The position numbers and the translations under genes were made by a program. Of a stretch of DNA of 21,458 nucleotides, positions 14,188 through 20,506 are shown one piece after another. The first letter of the stretch is position 1. Each line of letters opens with the position of its first letter. The notes under the pieces are model-generated. The model was given only the letters and a program-made list of their open reading frames with translations, did no database searches and was not told the DNA's origin. The stretch is taken from contig JACPHN010000113.1 of the NCBI GenBank assembly GCA_016188575.1, forward strand, positions 1 to 21,458, in the 5' to 3' direction. Source of the stretch: Candidatus Schekmanbacteria bacterium. Lineage in GTDB: Bacteria > CSSED10-310 > JACPHN01.

Positions 14188-15504
14188 CTAGTGGTGGTGA
14201 CCGGCGCCGCCACCGGCCGCCTTTTCGGCTTGCGCCTTGAGGAGGAAGGCGCCTTCGACGACCACCGTCTCGCCGGCGGCGAGGCCGCTGAGCACCTCGA
14301 CGTTGCCCCCGCCGAGGTCGCGCCCGCGGCGGACCCGGCGCTGCTCGAAGCGACCCGGCTCGCGTGGCACGAAGGCGAACCAGTCGTCGGCGAGGCGCTG
14401 CAGCGCCGCGGCAGGGACGGCGCGCGCGGTGCCGCCGCCGGCCGCAGCACGAAGCGGCAGCCAGGCGGAGGCTGACATGCCGGGCCGCAGCAGCCGTTCG
14501 TCGTTTTGGATGACGATGCGGATCGGAATGGTGCGCGAGGCGACGTTGACTTCCTGGCCGACCAGGGTCACTCGGCCGGAGAAGGTGCGGCCGGGCAGCG
14601 CGGCAAAGGTGACGCGCGCCTCGGCGCCGGCGACGACGCGCAGCGCATCGCGCTCGAAGGCCTCGGCGACGAGCCACAGGCGGGAGAAATCGGCGATGCG
14701 GTAGAGCGGCGCGGCAGGATCGGCGAGTTGGCCGCGCACGGCCCGGCGCTCGACGATCGTGCCGGCGATCGGCGCGCGCAGGACCAGCCGTGCGTCGGGT
14801 TCGGCGTCGGCGGCCGGCTCGCCGGCGCCGAGCGCGCGCAGTGTCGCACCCGCCGCTCGCAGCTCTGCTGCGGTGGTCTCGGCCTCGGCCTGGGCTTCTT
14901 CGAGCTCGCGCTGGGCGGCGATGCGCTCGGCGGCGAGCGCCTGCTTGCGCGCCAGGGCGCGCAGGGCGAGCTCGGCGCGCGAGCGCGCGGCGTGGTACTC
15001 GGCACGGGCCCGGCCGAGCTCGACAGCGTCGAGCTCGACGAGCACCTGGCCGGCGCGCACCACGTCGCCGGGTCCAGCGAGCAGCCGCACGACTCGGGCA
15101 GCGATCGGCGTGCCCACCTCCGCGTAGGCGTCCTCGTCGACGCGGACTTCGCCGAGCACGGTGACGCCGTCGGCGATCGGCCGCTCGGCGACGGTGGCGG
15201 TGACGAAGCGCAGGTCGCGCATCATGTCCGGAGCGACCTCGACGACGGCGGCCGCGCCCTCTCCATGGCCCTGCTCGTCAGCCTCCCCCTCGTGGCGGGG
15301 GCCTTCGCCGGCCCCGGGCGCCACGGCGCCGCCGGCGTCGGTGTGGTCGTTTTCACCGGCGTCGTGGTCGTCCGCCTGGGCGTCACCCGCTCCGCGGTGG
15401 TCATCGGCATGCTTTTCGTGGTCTTGATTGGCGTCCTCGCGGGCGGCGGGGCCGCATCCGCCGATCAGCAGCAAGCTCGCCAGCAAGGCGATCGTCTTCG
15501 TCAT
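14188..15504 (-). CDS. Membrane-fusion lipoprotein (CusB/CzcB type) with His/Asp-rich N-terminus
   Basis: The product is 438 aa, starting at ATG 15504, which overlaps the stop of the outer-membrane factor gene (ATGA). The lipobox LLLIGGC puts the acylated Cys at residue 17. Residues about 22-85 are a flexible His/Asp/Glu stretch (DHEKHADDH, DDHDAGENDH, RHEGEADEQGHGEG) of the kind that binds divalent metals. Next come the barrel-sandwich halves (GTPIAARVVRLLAGPGDVVR and LVLRAPIAGTIVERRAVRGQ) around a helical hairpin rich in Ala, Arg and Glu. A beta-barrel part (IADFSRLWLVAEAFERDALR) and a membrane-proximal domain follow. The C-terminus ends in His-His-His. It links the RND pump in the inner membrane to the TolC-type channel and may hand over metal. 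The pump gene starts 11 bases downstream. Confidence 0.95.
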   Translation of the reverse strand: MTKTIALLASLLLIGGCGPAAREDANQDHEKHADDHRGAGDAQADDHDAGENDHTDAGGAVAPGAGEGPRHEGEADEQGHGEGAAAVVEVAPDMMRDLRFVTATVAERPIADGVTVLGEVRVDEDAYAEVGTPIAARVVRLLAGPGDVVRAGQVLVELDAVELGRARAEYHAARSRAELALRALARKQALAAERIAAQRELEEAQAEAETTAAELRAAGATLRALGAGEPAADAEPDARLVLRAPIAGTIVERRAVRGQLADPAAPLYRIADFSRLWLVAEAFERDALRVVAGAEARVTFAALPGRTFSGRVTLVGQEVNVASRTIPIRIVIQNDERLLRPGMSASAWLPLRAAAGGGTARAVPAAALQRLADDWFAFVPREPGRFEQRRVRRGRDLGGGNVEVLSGLAAGETVVVEGAFLLKAQAEKAAGGGAGHHH

Positions 15505-16715
15505 GGCAGTGCTCCGGCATGGACCCTGAGCTCGACGGCGGCAGCAGCGGCGGCGAGCAGGTGATCGAGGTATTCCTGGCGCAGCTCGAGGGTTTCGCGA
15601 CGGACGAGCAGGAGCTCGGCCAGACCCAGCTCCCCCTCCTCGTAGCTGCGCCGGGCGAGGCGCTCGTTGTCGTCGAGAATCGGCAGCGCTTGGTCCTCGA
15701 GCGTGGCGACGGCGGCGCGCAGTTGCGCGGCGGCGGCCTGCGCCGCCGCCACTTCGGAGCGGGCCGCGCGCCGGGCGGCGTCGAGCTGGGCGGCCAGGCG
15801 GCCCACCCGGGCGCTGGCCTCGGCGCGCGACGCCTGACCGCGGTTGAAGACCGGCAGCGTCAGGCTGACGGCGCCAAGCACCGTCTCGGTGTCGCCATCG
15901 CGCTCGTAGCGCAGGCCGAGCTCGGTCTCGGGGAGCCGTTCGGCGGCGGCCAGTAGCGCCTCGGCCCGAGCTTCGCGCAGCTCGGCGCCGAGCACGCGCA
16001 GGTCGGCGCGCTCGGGAGGGGCTGCCGACTCCGCGACGACCTCCTGCACCTGCTCGCGGAGAGTGCCGGCGAGGTCAAGCCGCGTCTCCGGCGGCATGTC
16101 CAGCAATACGCGCAGCTCGCCGAGCGCCAGGCTGCCCGCCGCCATCGCCTGGCCGCCGTCGGCGCGGGCGTGGGCAAGGGTGGCGCGAGCCAGATTGAGC
16201 TCGAGCACCGCGAGCTCGCCGGCCTGGTGGCGCCGCTCGGTGATGCGCACCACCTCGGTGGCCACCTCCTCAGCCTGCCGGGCGAGCCGCAGCCGCTCCT
16301 GGGCATGGAGCGCCCGCAGGAAGGCCAGGGCGACCTCGCGCAAAGCGCCGCGCACCGCCTCGTCGTATTCGGCCGCGGCGCGATCGACGCCTGCCTCGGC
16401 CGCGGCGATCCGGGCAGCGCGGCGCCCGCCGAGCGCGAGCGGCTGGCGCACATCGAGCTCCACGGCCGTCTCGCCGTCACTGGCGGTGCCGGCGGCGGTC
16501 TCGAGCAGAGGGTTTTGTGCGAGACGCAGCGAGGCACCGAGCAACCGAGCTCGGGCCTCGTCGATCCGTGCCCGAGCGGCCTGCGCGGCAGCCGCGCGGA
16601 CCCGGGCCAGCTCGAGCGCATCGCCGAAGGAGAGCGCGGCCTGCTCGGCGCAACACGGCGGTGGCCCGGTGCTCAGCATGACGAGCGCGACGAGAGCAGC
16701 AAAGCGACGACCCAT
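15501..16715 (-). CDS. TolC-family outer-membrane factor (CzcC/CusC type)
   Basis: The product is 404 aa, starting at ATG 16715 with only a weak ribosome site (GTGAGA). The signal peptide is about 1-23 (FAALVALVMLSTGPPPCCA). The body shows two repeats of long Ala/Glu/Arg-rich helices typical of the TolC periplasmic tunnel, with the characteristic phrases LSFGDALELARVRAA, QNPLLETAAG, VELDVRQPLALGGRRAARI, and in the second half VSLTLPVFNRGQASRAEA and YEEGELGLAELLLVRR. At 404 residues it is close to CzcC. It forms the trimeric outer-membrane exit duct. It is the first of three tightly coupled genes (outer-membrane factor, adaptor, pump). A 336-bp gap with several palindromes separates it from the small Cys-rich gene upstream. 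Confidence 0.95.
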   Translation of the reverse strand: MGRRFAALVALVMLSTGPPPCCAEQAALSFGDALELARVRAAAAQAARARIDEARARLLGASLRLAQNPLLETAAGTASDGETAVELDVRQPLALGGRRAARIAAAEAGVDRAAAEYDEAVRGALREVALAFLRALHAQERLRLARQAEEVATEVVRITERRHQAGELAVLELNLARATLAHARADGGQAMAAGSLALGELRVLLDMPPETRLDLAGTLREQVQEVVAESAAPPERADLRVLGAELREARAEALLAAAERLPETELGLRYERDGDTETVLGAVSLTLPVFNRGQASRAEASARVGRLAAQLDAARRAARSEVAAAQAAAAQLRAAVATLEDQALPILDDNERLARRSYEEGELGLAELLLVRRETLELRQEYLDHLLAAAAAAVELRVHAGALP

Positions 16716-16738
16716 GGGCGATTCTCACCAATATGGAT

Positions 16739-16756
16739 GCCGGCCTTTAGGCCGGC
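16739..16756. repeat. Perfect hairpin just upstream of the outer-membrane factor gene
   Basis: GCCGGCC-TTTA-GGCCGGC is a 7-bp perfect stem with a four-base loop, 24 bases before the outer-membrane factor start. The CCTTTAGG centre is of the type seen in REP elements and in ends of IS200/IS605-type elements. It would sit in the mRNA leader of the efflux genes and could affect translation or RNA stability. Confidence 0.6.
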
Positions 16757-16761
16757 GACAT

Positions 16762-16792
16762 GTTTGGGCGGGGCTTGTGACGCCGCCCAAAC
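16762..16792. repeat. Inverted repeat with 10-bp arms
   Basis: GTTTGGGCGG (16762-16771) and CCGCCCAAAC (16783-16792) are exact inverted copies with an 11-base loop. The element lies next to the smaller hairpin and is probably part of the same REP-like cluster. Confidence 0.6.
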
Positions 16793-16799
16793 CACCGCT

Positions 16800-16918
16800 G
16801 AAACCCCGGCCTTCAGGCCGCGGTTCGGGAACCCTCCCACCGCCTGCGGCGGCGGGCGCCGCCCTGGACCTCGCTGCGCTCGGTTCCGCGGCGATTCCGC
16901 CCTGAATGGCGGGGTTTC
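16800..16918. repeat. 119-bp REP-like element made of two inverted units
   Basis: The element is bounded by exact 8-bp inverted ends, GAAACCCC at 16800 and GGGGTTTC ending at 16918. Each end continues into a related palindrome: CGGCC-TTCA-GGCCG at 16807-16820, and on the other strand CCGCC-ATTCAG-GGCGG at 16912-16897. Read inward from both sides the two units agree over most of about 22 bases, like a pair of REP sequences in a BIME. A further hairpin (CCGCC-TGC-GGCGG, 16840-16852) lies inside. REP elements of this form are usually mobilised by RAYT/IS200-like transposases, but none is encoded here. From 16919 to 17051 I see nothing further. Confidence 0.6.
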
Positions 16919-17051
16919 GGACCGGCTGACCAATGGATGACATCCAAAGCCAAAGGAAATGCCGCACCCAAAGCTCGAGACCGCTTCGGGGCAGCTCGGC
17001 GGAAACGACGAGCGGCCGCCCGGCAAGCGCCACGCGGCGCGGCACGGACGA

Positions 17052-17402
17052 CTAGCCGCGACTCCTCGGGACGTGCTGGATGTCACGCACTGGTATTGGC
17101 CATCGGCCCGAACCCGGCGGCGCGAGGACGCCGCAACCGGTCGCGCACGCCCGCTCGATCGCCGGGAGCCAACCGAGGTCCGAGCGGCCAGGCCCGCAGC
17201 ACAGGCAGTCGGCGCAACGGGGCAAGCAGTCCCGATCGCCGCTCTCAGTCGTGCAACTCGTCTGGCAGCACTCCGCCGCTGTCAGTACGCCATCACCGAG
17301 CGCCTGCCAGGCGAACAAGGCGAGCAGTGCCATCAGGATAGCGGGCGCCCAATCGCCTGGCCGAAGCCAGCGGGCACAGCGCGAGCCGGCGGCGCGGCCC
17401 AC
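17052..17402 (-). CDS. Small exported Cys-rich protein upstream of the metal-efflux genes
   Basis: The product is 116 aa. The frame is open for a further 44 codons, but GTG 17402 has GGGAGG nine bases upstream and gives a good signal peptide (Arg-rich start, then APAILMALLALFAWQAL). After it comes a short Cys-rich core (AAECCQTSCTTESGDRDCLP and RCADCLCCGP), then two more Cys (ACATGC). The mature part thus holds ten Cys in about 75 residues. The C-terminus reads IPVRDIQHVPRS. The pattern suggests periplasmic binding of soft metals such as Cu, Ag, Zn, Cd or Hg, or structural disulfides. It lies on the same strand as, and 336 bases before, the outer-membrane factor gene, and is probably the first gene of the efflux operon. 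I do not recognise a named family; small Cys-rich proteins do occur ahead of CzcCBA-type genes in other bacteria. Confidence 0.7.
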   Translation of the reverse strand: MGRAAGSRCARWLRPGDWAPAILMALLALFAWQALGDGVLTAAECCQTSCTTESGDRDCLPRCADCLCCGPGRSDLGWLPAIERACATGCGVLAPPGSGRWPIPVRDIQHVPRSRG

Positions 17403-17545
17403 GTCACCGAACCTCCCATCGAGGGTTTCTGCCGATAGCGGCGTGCCTCCGCGCCAAGCTTCTGGCACGAGTGCGGCGACGAATCGGGCCGCGGGACTGC
17501 GGGCGCTCTTCAACGCTCTGCAGAACTGGATCACCTGCGCTCACT

Positions 17546-17560
17546 TGGAGTGGACCACTC
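17546..17560. promoter_or_regulatory. 15-bp perfect dyad in the leader of the Cys-rich gene
   Basis: GGAGTGG-A-CCACTCC is a perfect inverted repeat with a single centre base. It lies between the predicted efflux promoter and the Cys-rich gene. With a one-base loop it is more likely a protein-binding site than a hairpin. Its role is unknown. Confidence 0.4.
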
Positions 17561-17592
17561 CGCGAATGGGAAGTGACAAAGTGTATCGCGAG

Positions 17593-17600
17593 GGGCCAAA
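17593..17600. promoter_or_regulatory. Half-site of the efflux operator
   Basis: GGGCCAAACG here repeats the right arm of the palindrome at 17627-17642. It starts exactly 42 bases away (four helical turns), and both copies are followed within three to four bases by GAGCTCC. It may be a weaker auxiliary binding site. Confidence 0.4.
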
Positions 17601-17626
17601 CGTGAGGAGCTCCTGTATCACCCTCT

Positions 17627-17642
17627 TTTGGCCCGGGCCAAA
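17627..17642. promoter_or_regulatory. Palindromic operator candidate, promoter-proximal copy
   Basis: TTTGGCCCGGGCCAAA is a perfect 16-bp palindrome. It lies about 15 bases after the predicted -10 of the minus-strand efflux promoter, so it would fall in the early transcribed region. It shares the CCCGGG core and TTG/CAA arms with the second palindrome at 17689. Confidence 0.6.
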
Positions 17643-17657
17643 CGGTCGAGCTCCCTC

Positions 17658-17687
17658 AGTATGCGATTTTTTCTTTCTAACTGTCCG
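17658..17687 (-). promoter_or_regulatory. Candidate promoter of the Cys-rich/efflux operon
   Basis: On the minus strand CGGACA (17687-17682) and CATACT (17663-17658) form a -35/-10 pair with an 18-bp spacer that is AT-rich, unlike the surroundings. Each hexamer matches four of six consensus bases. The two CCCGGG palindromes lie on either side of it, which supports the assignment more than the hexamers do. Confidence 0.4.
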
Positions 17688-17688
17688 C

Positions 17689-17704
17689 CTTGACCCGGGC
17701 CAAG
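17689..17704. promoter_or_regulatory. Palindromic operator candidate, upstream copy
   Basis: CTTGACCCGGGCCAAG matches its own complement in seven of eight pairs. It lies directly upstream of the predicted -35. Its centre is 62 bases from the centre of the 17627-17642 copy, close to six helical turns, so one protein could bind both sites on the same face of the DNA. Confidence 0.55.
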
Positions 17705-17814
17705 AGCAGCCTACTCGGCACAACGTCGCTCCGTACCGCCAACTCACCGTAAAATCAATCCCCAGTGCGCACCTGAATCCACCGCCTGTGCGACTGCGAG
17801 CGGCGCGGCATGGC

Positions 17815-17844
17815 TTGACACCGCCGCCGGTTCTCCACTAAGAA
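17815..17844 (+). promoter_or_regulatory. Candidate promoter of the Cys-nucleophile lipase-like gene
   Basis: A perfect -35 TTGACA (17815-17820) is followed after 18 bases by TAAGAA (17839-17844) as a weak -10 on the plus strand. It would give a leader of about 140 bases before the ATG at 17990. It is divergent from the efflux promoter. The stretch between 17845 and 17989 shows nothing else I can name. Confidence 0.4.
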
Positions 17845-17989
17845 CAGCCGTATCACCCAAAATCGCCCGTCTGATCGGCGCGGCTGCGAAGACGTCCGGC
17901 GTGTGCAGGTCTCGCGAAACGCGGGCAATCTGGGCGGCAGAAGGCGCATCGTGTGTTCGTCCGAACTGACTGTAGAGCGAGGTAACTCC

Positions 17990-18886
17990 ATGACCACCCC
18001 TCCTGAGCTCGCCCGCCTCGCATGCCCGCGCCCGGGACTGCGATTTGCTCTGGCCGCTTCCCTGGCGATCGTATCGCTGCTGCTGAACGCCTGCTCCTTC
18101 TATGCGGTTCGCAGCGGTAAATCGTCCTACCGCCCGCCCGACAAGCTCGTTGTCGGCGCCGGATCCGGTGAGCGCTCGCTGGTCGTCGTGCTCATTCCGG
18201 GCTCCATGATCGTGGCCGATTTTTTCGCGGAGCTGCGAGACCGGCTCGAGCGCGAGGGGTTTCGGCCAGTCGTCTTTCAGCCGCCGGACCTGTTTACGGA
18301 CTCACTCGAAGTCGGCGCGCAGCGGATCGGCGCGGCAATCGAGGCGGTGCGCCGGACTGCCGGCGTGGACCGCGTGGTGATTCTTGCCGAGTGCAATGGT
18401 GGAGTCGCGGCCCGCTACTACGTGGAGCGGCAGGGAGGAAACCAGTTCGTGGCGCGTCTGGTGACATTCGTCTCCGCACATCATGGCACCGAGGCGGTAG
18501 GGGTGCGGTGGTATCCAGCGCTCGCCGACATCAAGCCCGGGAGCGCTTTTCTCGCCGAGCTTGCCGGCGATTGGCCCGCAGCACTGGACACGACGCTGGT
18601 GTCGATCTACTTCTGCGACGACGAGATCATGAAACCGGCGACGACGTCGCGGATTCCCGGAGCCGTCAACGTGGAAATCTGTGACCCGGAGATCCGCAAG
18701 CGTGCCAAGGAGCGGCCTCGCCAGGAAGTGGACCACTTCCTGGGCGCGATGTTGCTTCGCCTATACCCCGTGCACTTTGCCGGGTTCTGGGACGATTCCC
18801 TCTTCCGGCTCTTCGTCTCCTGCCTGCGCGACGAACCCAAGGCCATCCGCGAGCTCGACCTGGTCCGCGCGACGTTCCCCCAATAG
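17990..18886 (+). CDS. Alpha/beta-hydrolase (lipase-like) lipoprotein with Cys at the nucleophile position
   Basis: The product is 298 aa. ATG 17990 has GAGG seven bases upstream and gives a lipoprotein signal (Arg-containing start, ALAASLAIVSLLLNAC with Cys35). The fold follows bacterial lipases: VVVLIPGSMIVADFFAELRD matches the oxyanion-loop strand and first helix. VVILAECNGGVAARYYVER matches the nucleophile elbow, normally GHSxGG, so Cys135 stands where Ser is expected and Glu where His is usual. LVTFVSAHHGTEAVG matches the TPHxG strand. SIYFCDDEIMKP supplies the Asp (210/211), and VDHFLGAML the His (249). A Cys-His-Asp triad works in dienelactone hydrolase, so activity is possible, but a pseudoenzyme cannot be excluded. 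It is probably anchored in a membrane on the periplasmic side. The next gene on this strand is another alpha/beta hydrolase. Confidence 0.85.
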   Translation: MTTPPELARLACPRPGLRFALAASLAIVSLLLNACSFYAVRSGKSSYRPPDKLVVGAGSGERSLVVVLIPGSMIVADFFAELRDRLEREGFRPVVFQPPDLFTDSLEVGAQRIGAAIEAVRRTAGVDRVVILAECNGGVAARYYVERQGGNQFVARLVTFVSAHHGTEAVGVRWYPALADIKPGSAFLAELAGDWPAALDTTLVSIYFCDDEIMKPATTSRIPGAVNVEICDPEIRKRAKERPRQEVDHFLGAMLLRLYPVHFAGFWDDSLFRLFVSCLRDEPKAIRELDLVRATFPQ

Positions 18887-18914
18887 GCGCGAGCGAGAGG
18901 GCAGCGGCCGAATA

Positions 18915-18931
18915 GCCGGCGCCCGGCCGGC
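18915..18931 (+). terminator. GC-rich hairpin between the two hydrolase genes
   Basis: GCCGGC-GCCCG-GCCGGC forms a 6-bp perfect stem 29 bases after the stop of the lipase-like gene and before the next gene on the same strand. No T-run follows. It may slow or end transcription, but an intrinsic terminator is not clearly shown. Confidence 0.25.
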
Positions 18932-18969
18932 CTTGCCCGCTCCGTCTCCGGGCTGCTAAGATCAGCGCC

Positions 18970-20100
18970 ATGAGCAGCATGATCATGTCAGACGAGGCGC
19001 TTGCGCGCGCCCCAATCGCGGCCGTGGATCTGATGTACCCCGAGCAGATCGTGGAGCAGACGATCGATCGGGAAACGAGCGCCTTCTTTCGGAAGTCCGT
19101 CTACCGCGTGGCACTGGAGGTCGGCGCGACGGCGCTGGTGCGCAAGCGCCTCGTGCAAGGAGCGGAGCTTCCTCCCGTGCTGCTCACGCATGGATTCGCG
19201 CAAAACCACTACGCCTGGCACGTTCCGAGTCGCTCGTTTTCGGCCTACCTGGCCGCGGCGGGGTTCGACGTCTACAGCATCGACCTGCGCGGAGTCGGGC
19301 GGGCGCGCCTCTTCGGTGCACCGCGGCCCACGCGGCTGCAGGACTACATCGAGATCGACGTCCCCAGAGCACTGGCGGTGATCGCGCGGCTGTCGGGCTC
19401 CGAACCACTGTTTCTGATCGGCCACAGCATGGGCGGCGCCATCTCGTGCTCGGTCGCGGGGCTGCTCCCGCAGCGCGTGCGCGGCGTCGTCTCGCTGGCC
19501 GGCCTGTACGCCTTCGGGTGCAAGAACAATGCGGTCAAGGCCGTCTGCACGCTCGCCCTGGCACTGCAAACGGTTGCTCCCATGCGCCTGTGGGCGCGCG
19601 TGCCGACCAAGACCGTGGGCGATGTGTTGCGTCTGACTCGCGTCGGATTCAACTCCCGGCTCGGCGGCATCCTACCGTTGCAAGCGTGGGCGCCCGGTTC
19701 GATGGAGGACCACGTCCTGAACGAATACCTCGAACGGAGCTTTGCGCCCTCGACGATCGGCATCGTCTCCGAGCTCTCGCGACTATCCCGTGGAGACGTC
19801 CTGACGGACGCTCGCGGCGTTTCCTACTTCGAACGCTTCGAGAGCGCGCGGCTGCCCACGCTCGTCGTCACCGGCAGCGATGACCTGCTGATCTCGGTTC
19901 CCGACGCGGTTGCCTGCTACGAGCGCTCCCGATCACCGCACAAGGCGTGCCATGTGTTTACGCCGGACGGGCGGCTCGGACCGCGGATGGGACACGTGGA
20001 CTTGTTCATGGGCCGCGAGGCGCCCTACACGACCTGGCCGCTGGTGCGCGACTGGCTCGTCGAGCAGTCCGGCGTCGCCCGCGTCCGCGCGGTGGGCTAG
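18970..20100 (+). CDS. Alpha/beta-fold hydrolase (Ser-Asp-His type)
   Basis: The product is 376 aa. Three Met codons (18970, 18979 and 18985) lie close together at the start and none has a good ribosome site, so the exact start is open. The hydrolase landmarks are clear: LLTHGFAQNHYAWHVP with the HG oxyanion motif (His74-Gly75), VYSIDLRGVGRAR, the nucleophile elbow LIGHSMGG with Ser153, VVTGSDDLLISVPDAV with Asp304/305, and the terminal His342 in RMGHVDLFMG. Between strands 6 and 7 there is a larger helical cap (about residues 185-285). There is no signal peptide, so the enzyme is probably cytoplasmic. It resembles lipase/esterase and PHA-synthase-like hydrolases of large GC-rich genomes; the substrate is unknown. 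It may share a role in ester or lipid turnover with the upstream lipoprotein, but that is context only. Confidence 0.9.
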   Translation: MSSMIMSDEALARAPIAAVDLMYPEQIVEQTIDRETSAFFRKSVYRVALEVGATALVRKRLVQGAELPPVLLTHGFAQNHYAWHVPSRSFSAYLAAAGFDVYSIDLRGVGRARLFGAPRPTRLQDYIEIDVPRALAVIARLSGSEPLFLIGHSMGGAISCSVAGLLPQRVRGVVSLAGLYAFGCKNNAVKAVCTLALALQTVAPMRLWARVPTKTVGDVLRLTRVGFNSRLGGILPLQAWAPGSMEDHVLNEYLERSFAPSTIGIVSELSRLSRGDVLTDARGVSYFERFESARLPTLVVTGSDDLLISVPDAVACYERSRSPHKACHVFTPDGRLGPRMGHVDLFMGREAPYTTWPLVRDWLVEQSGVARVRAVG

Positions 20101-20152
20101 GGGCGACGCCGCAACATGTATCACCTAGACCCCCCACCTCACCTCCCCATAC

Positions 20153-20319
20153 GCGCTCGGATAAGGCGGATGCCGCTTCCTGTCCCCCTCCCCCCGCTTG
20201 CGGGGGAGGGTTGGGGTGGGGGGCGGACAGCGGCGGGCTCGCCGTTCTTCCCATCACCCGGTCTCCCCCCGCGTGAGCGGAGGAGGGTTATTGCGCGGTG
20301 CCAAAGCTTATCCGGGCGC
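20153..20319. repeat. MITE/REP-like intergenic repeat with 13-bp inverted ends
   Basis: GCGCTCGGATAAG at 20153-20165 and CTTATCCGGGCGC at 20307-20319 are inverted copies with one mismatch, bounding 167 bp. Inside are two related C-rich/G-rich hairpins, one near 20186-20210 and a weaker one near 20263-20288. Outside, a CCTCACCTCCCC direct repeat flanks both sides (near 20137 and 20325). This looks like a non-coding mobile or REP-type repeat that fills the 406-bp gap between the hydrolase and SDR genes. The rest of that gap, 20340-20506, shows no further feature apart from the ribosome site of the SDR. Confidence 0.5.
20186..20210. repeat. C-rich/G-rich hairpin inside the intergenic repeat
   Basis: CCCTCCCCCCG-CTTG-CGGGGGAGGG can fold with a ten-pair stem and one bulged C. 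It is followed by TTGGGGTGGGG. Such elements recur between genes in many GC-rich proteobacterial genomes; copy number in this genome cannot be judged from one window. Confidence 0.55.
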
Positions 20320-20506
20320 TTATGCCTCACCTCCCCCCGCAGACGGAAAGGGGCACAGATGGTGGATTCAGGCGGAAACGGGCCGTTGACGGGCGCGCCG
20401 GATCGGCCTACTGTGCGTGGCGCGAGATGGCAGTCGGCAGCGCATCGGCGCATGTCACAGGTGGTAACGCGAAGAAGATGTTGGCTTCGAGCAAGGAGCG
20501 GCGGCC

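Noticed and set aside
14177-14677. N-terminal extension of the RND pump frame
   Set aside because: The extra 167 residues are Arg/Ala-rich shadow sequence of the adaptor gene; ATG 14176 has AGGAGG at proper spacing and matches the family N-terminus.
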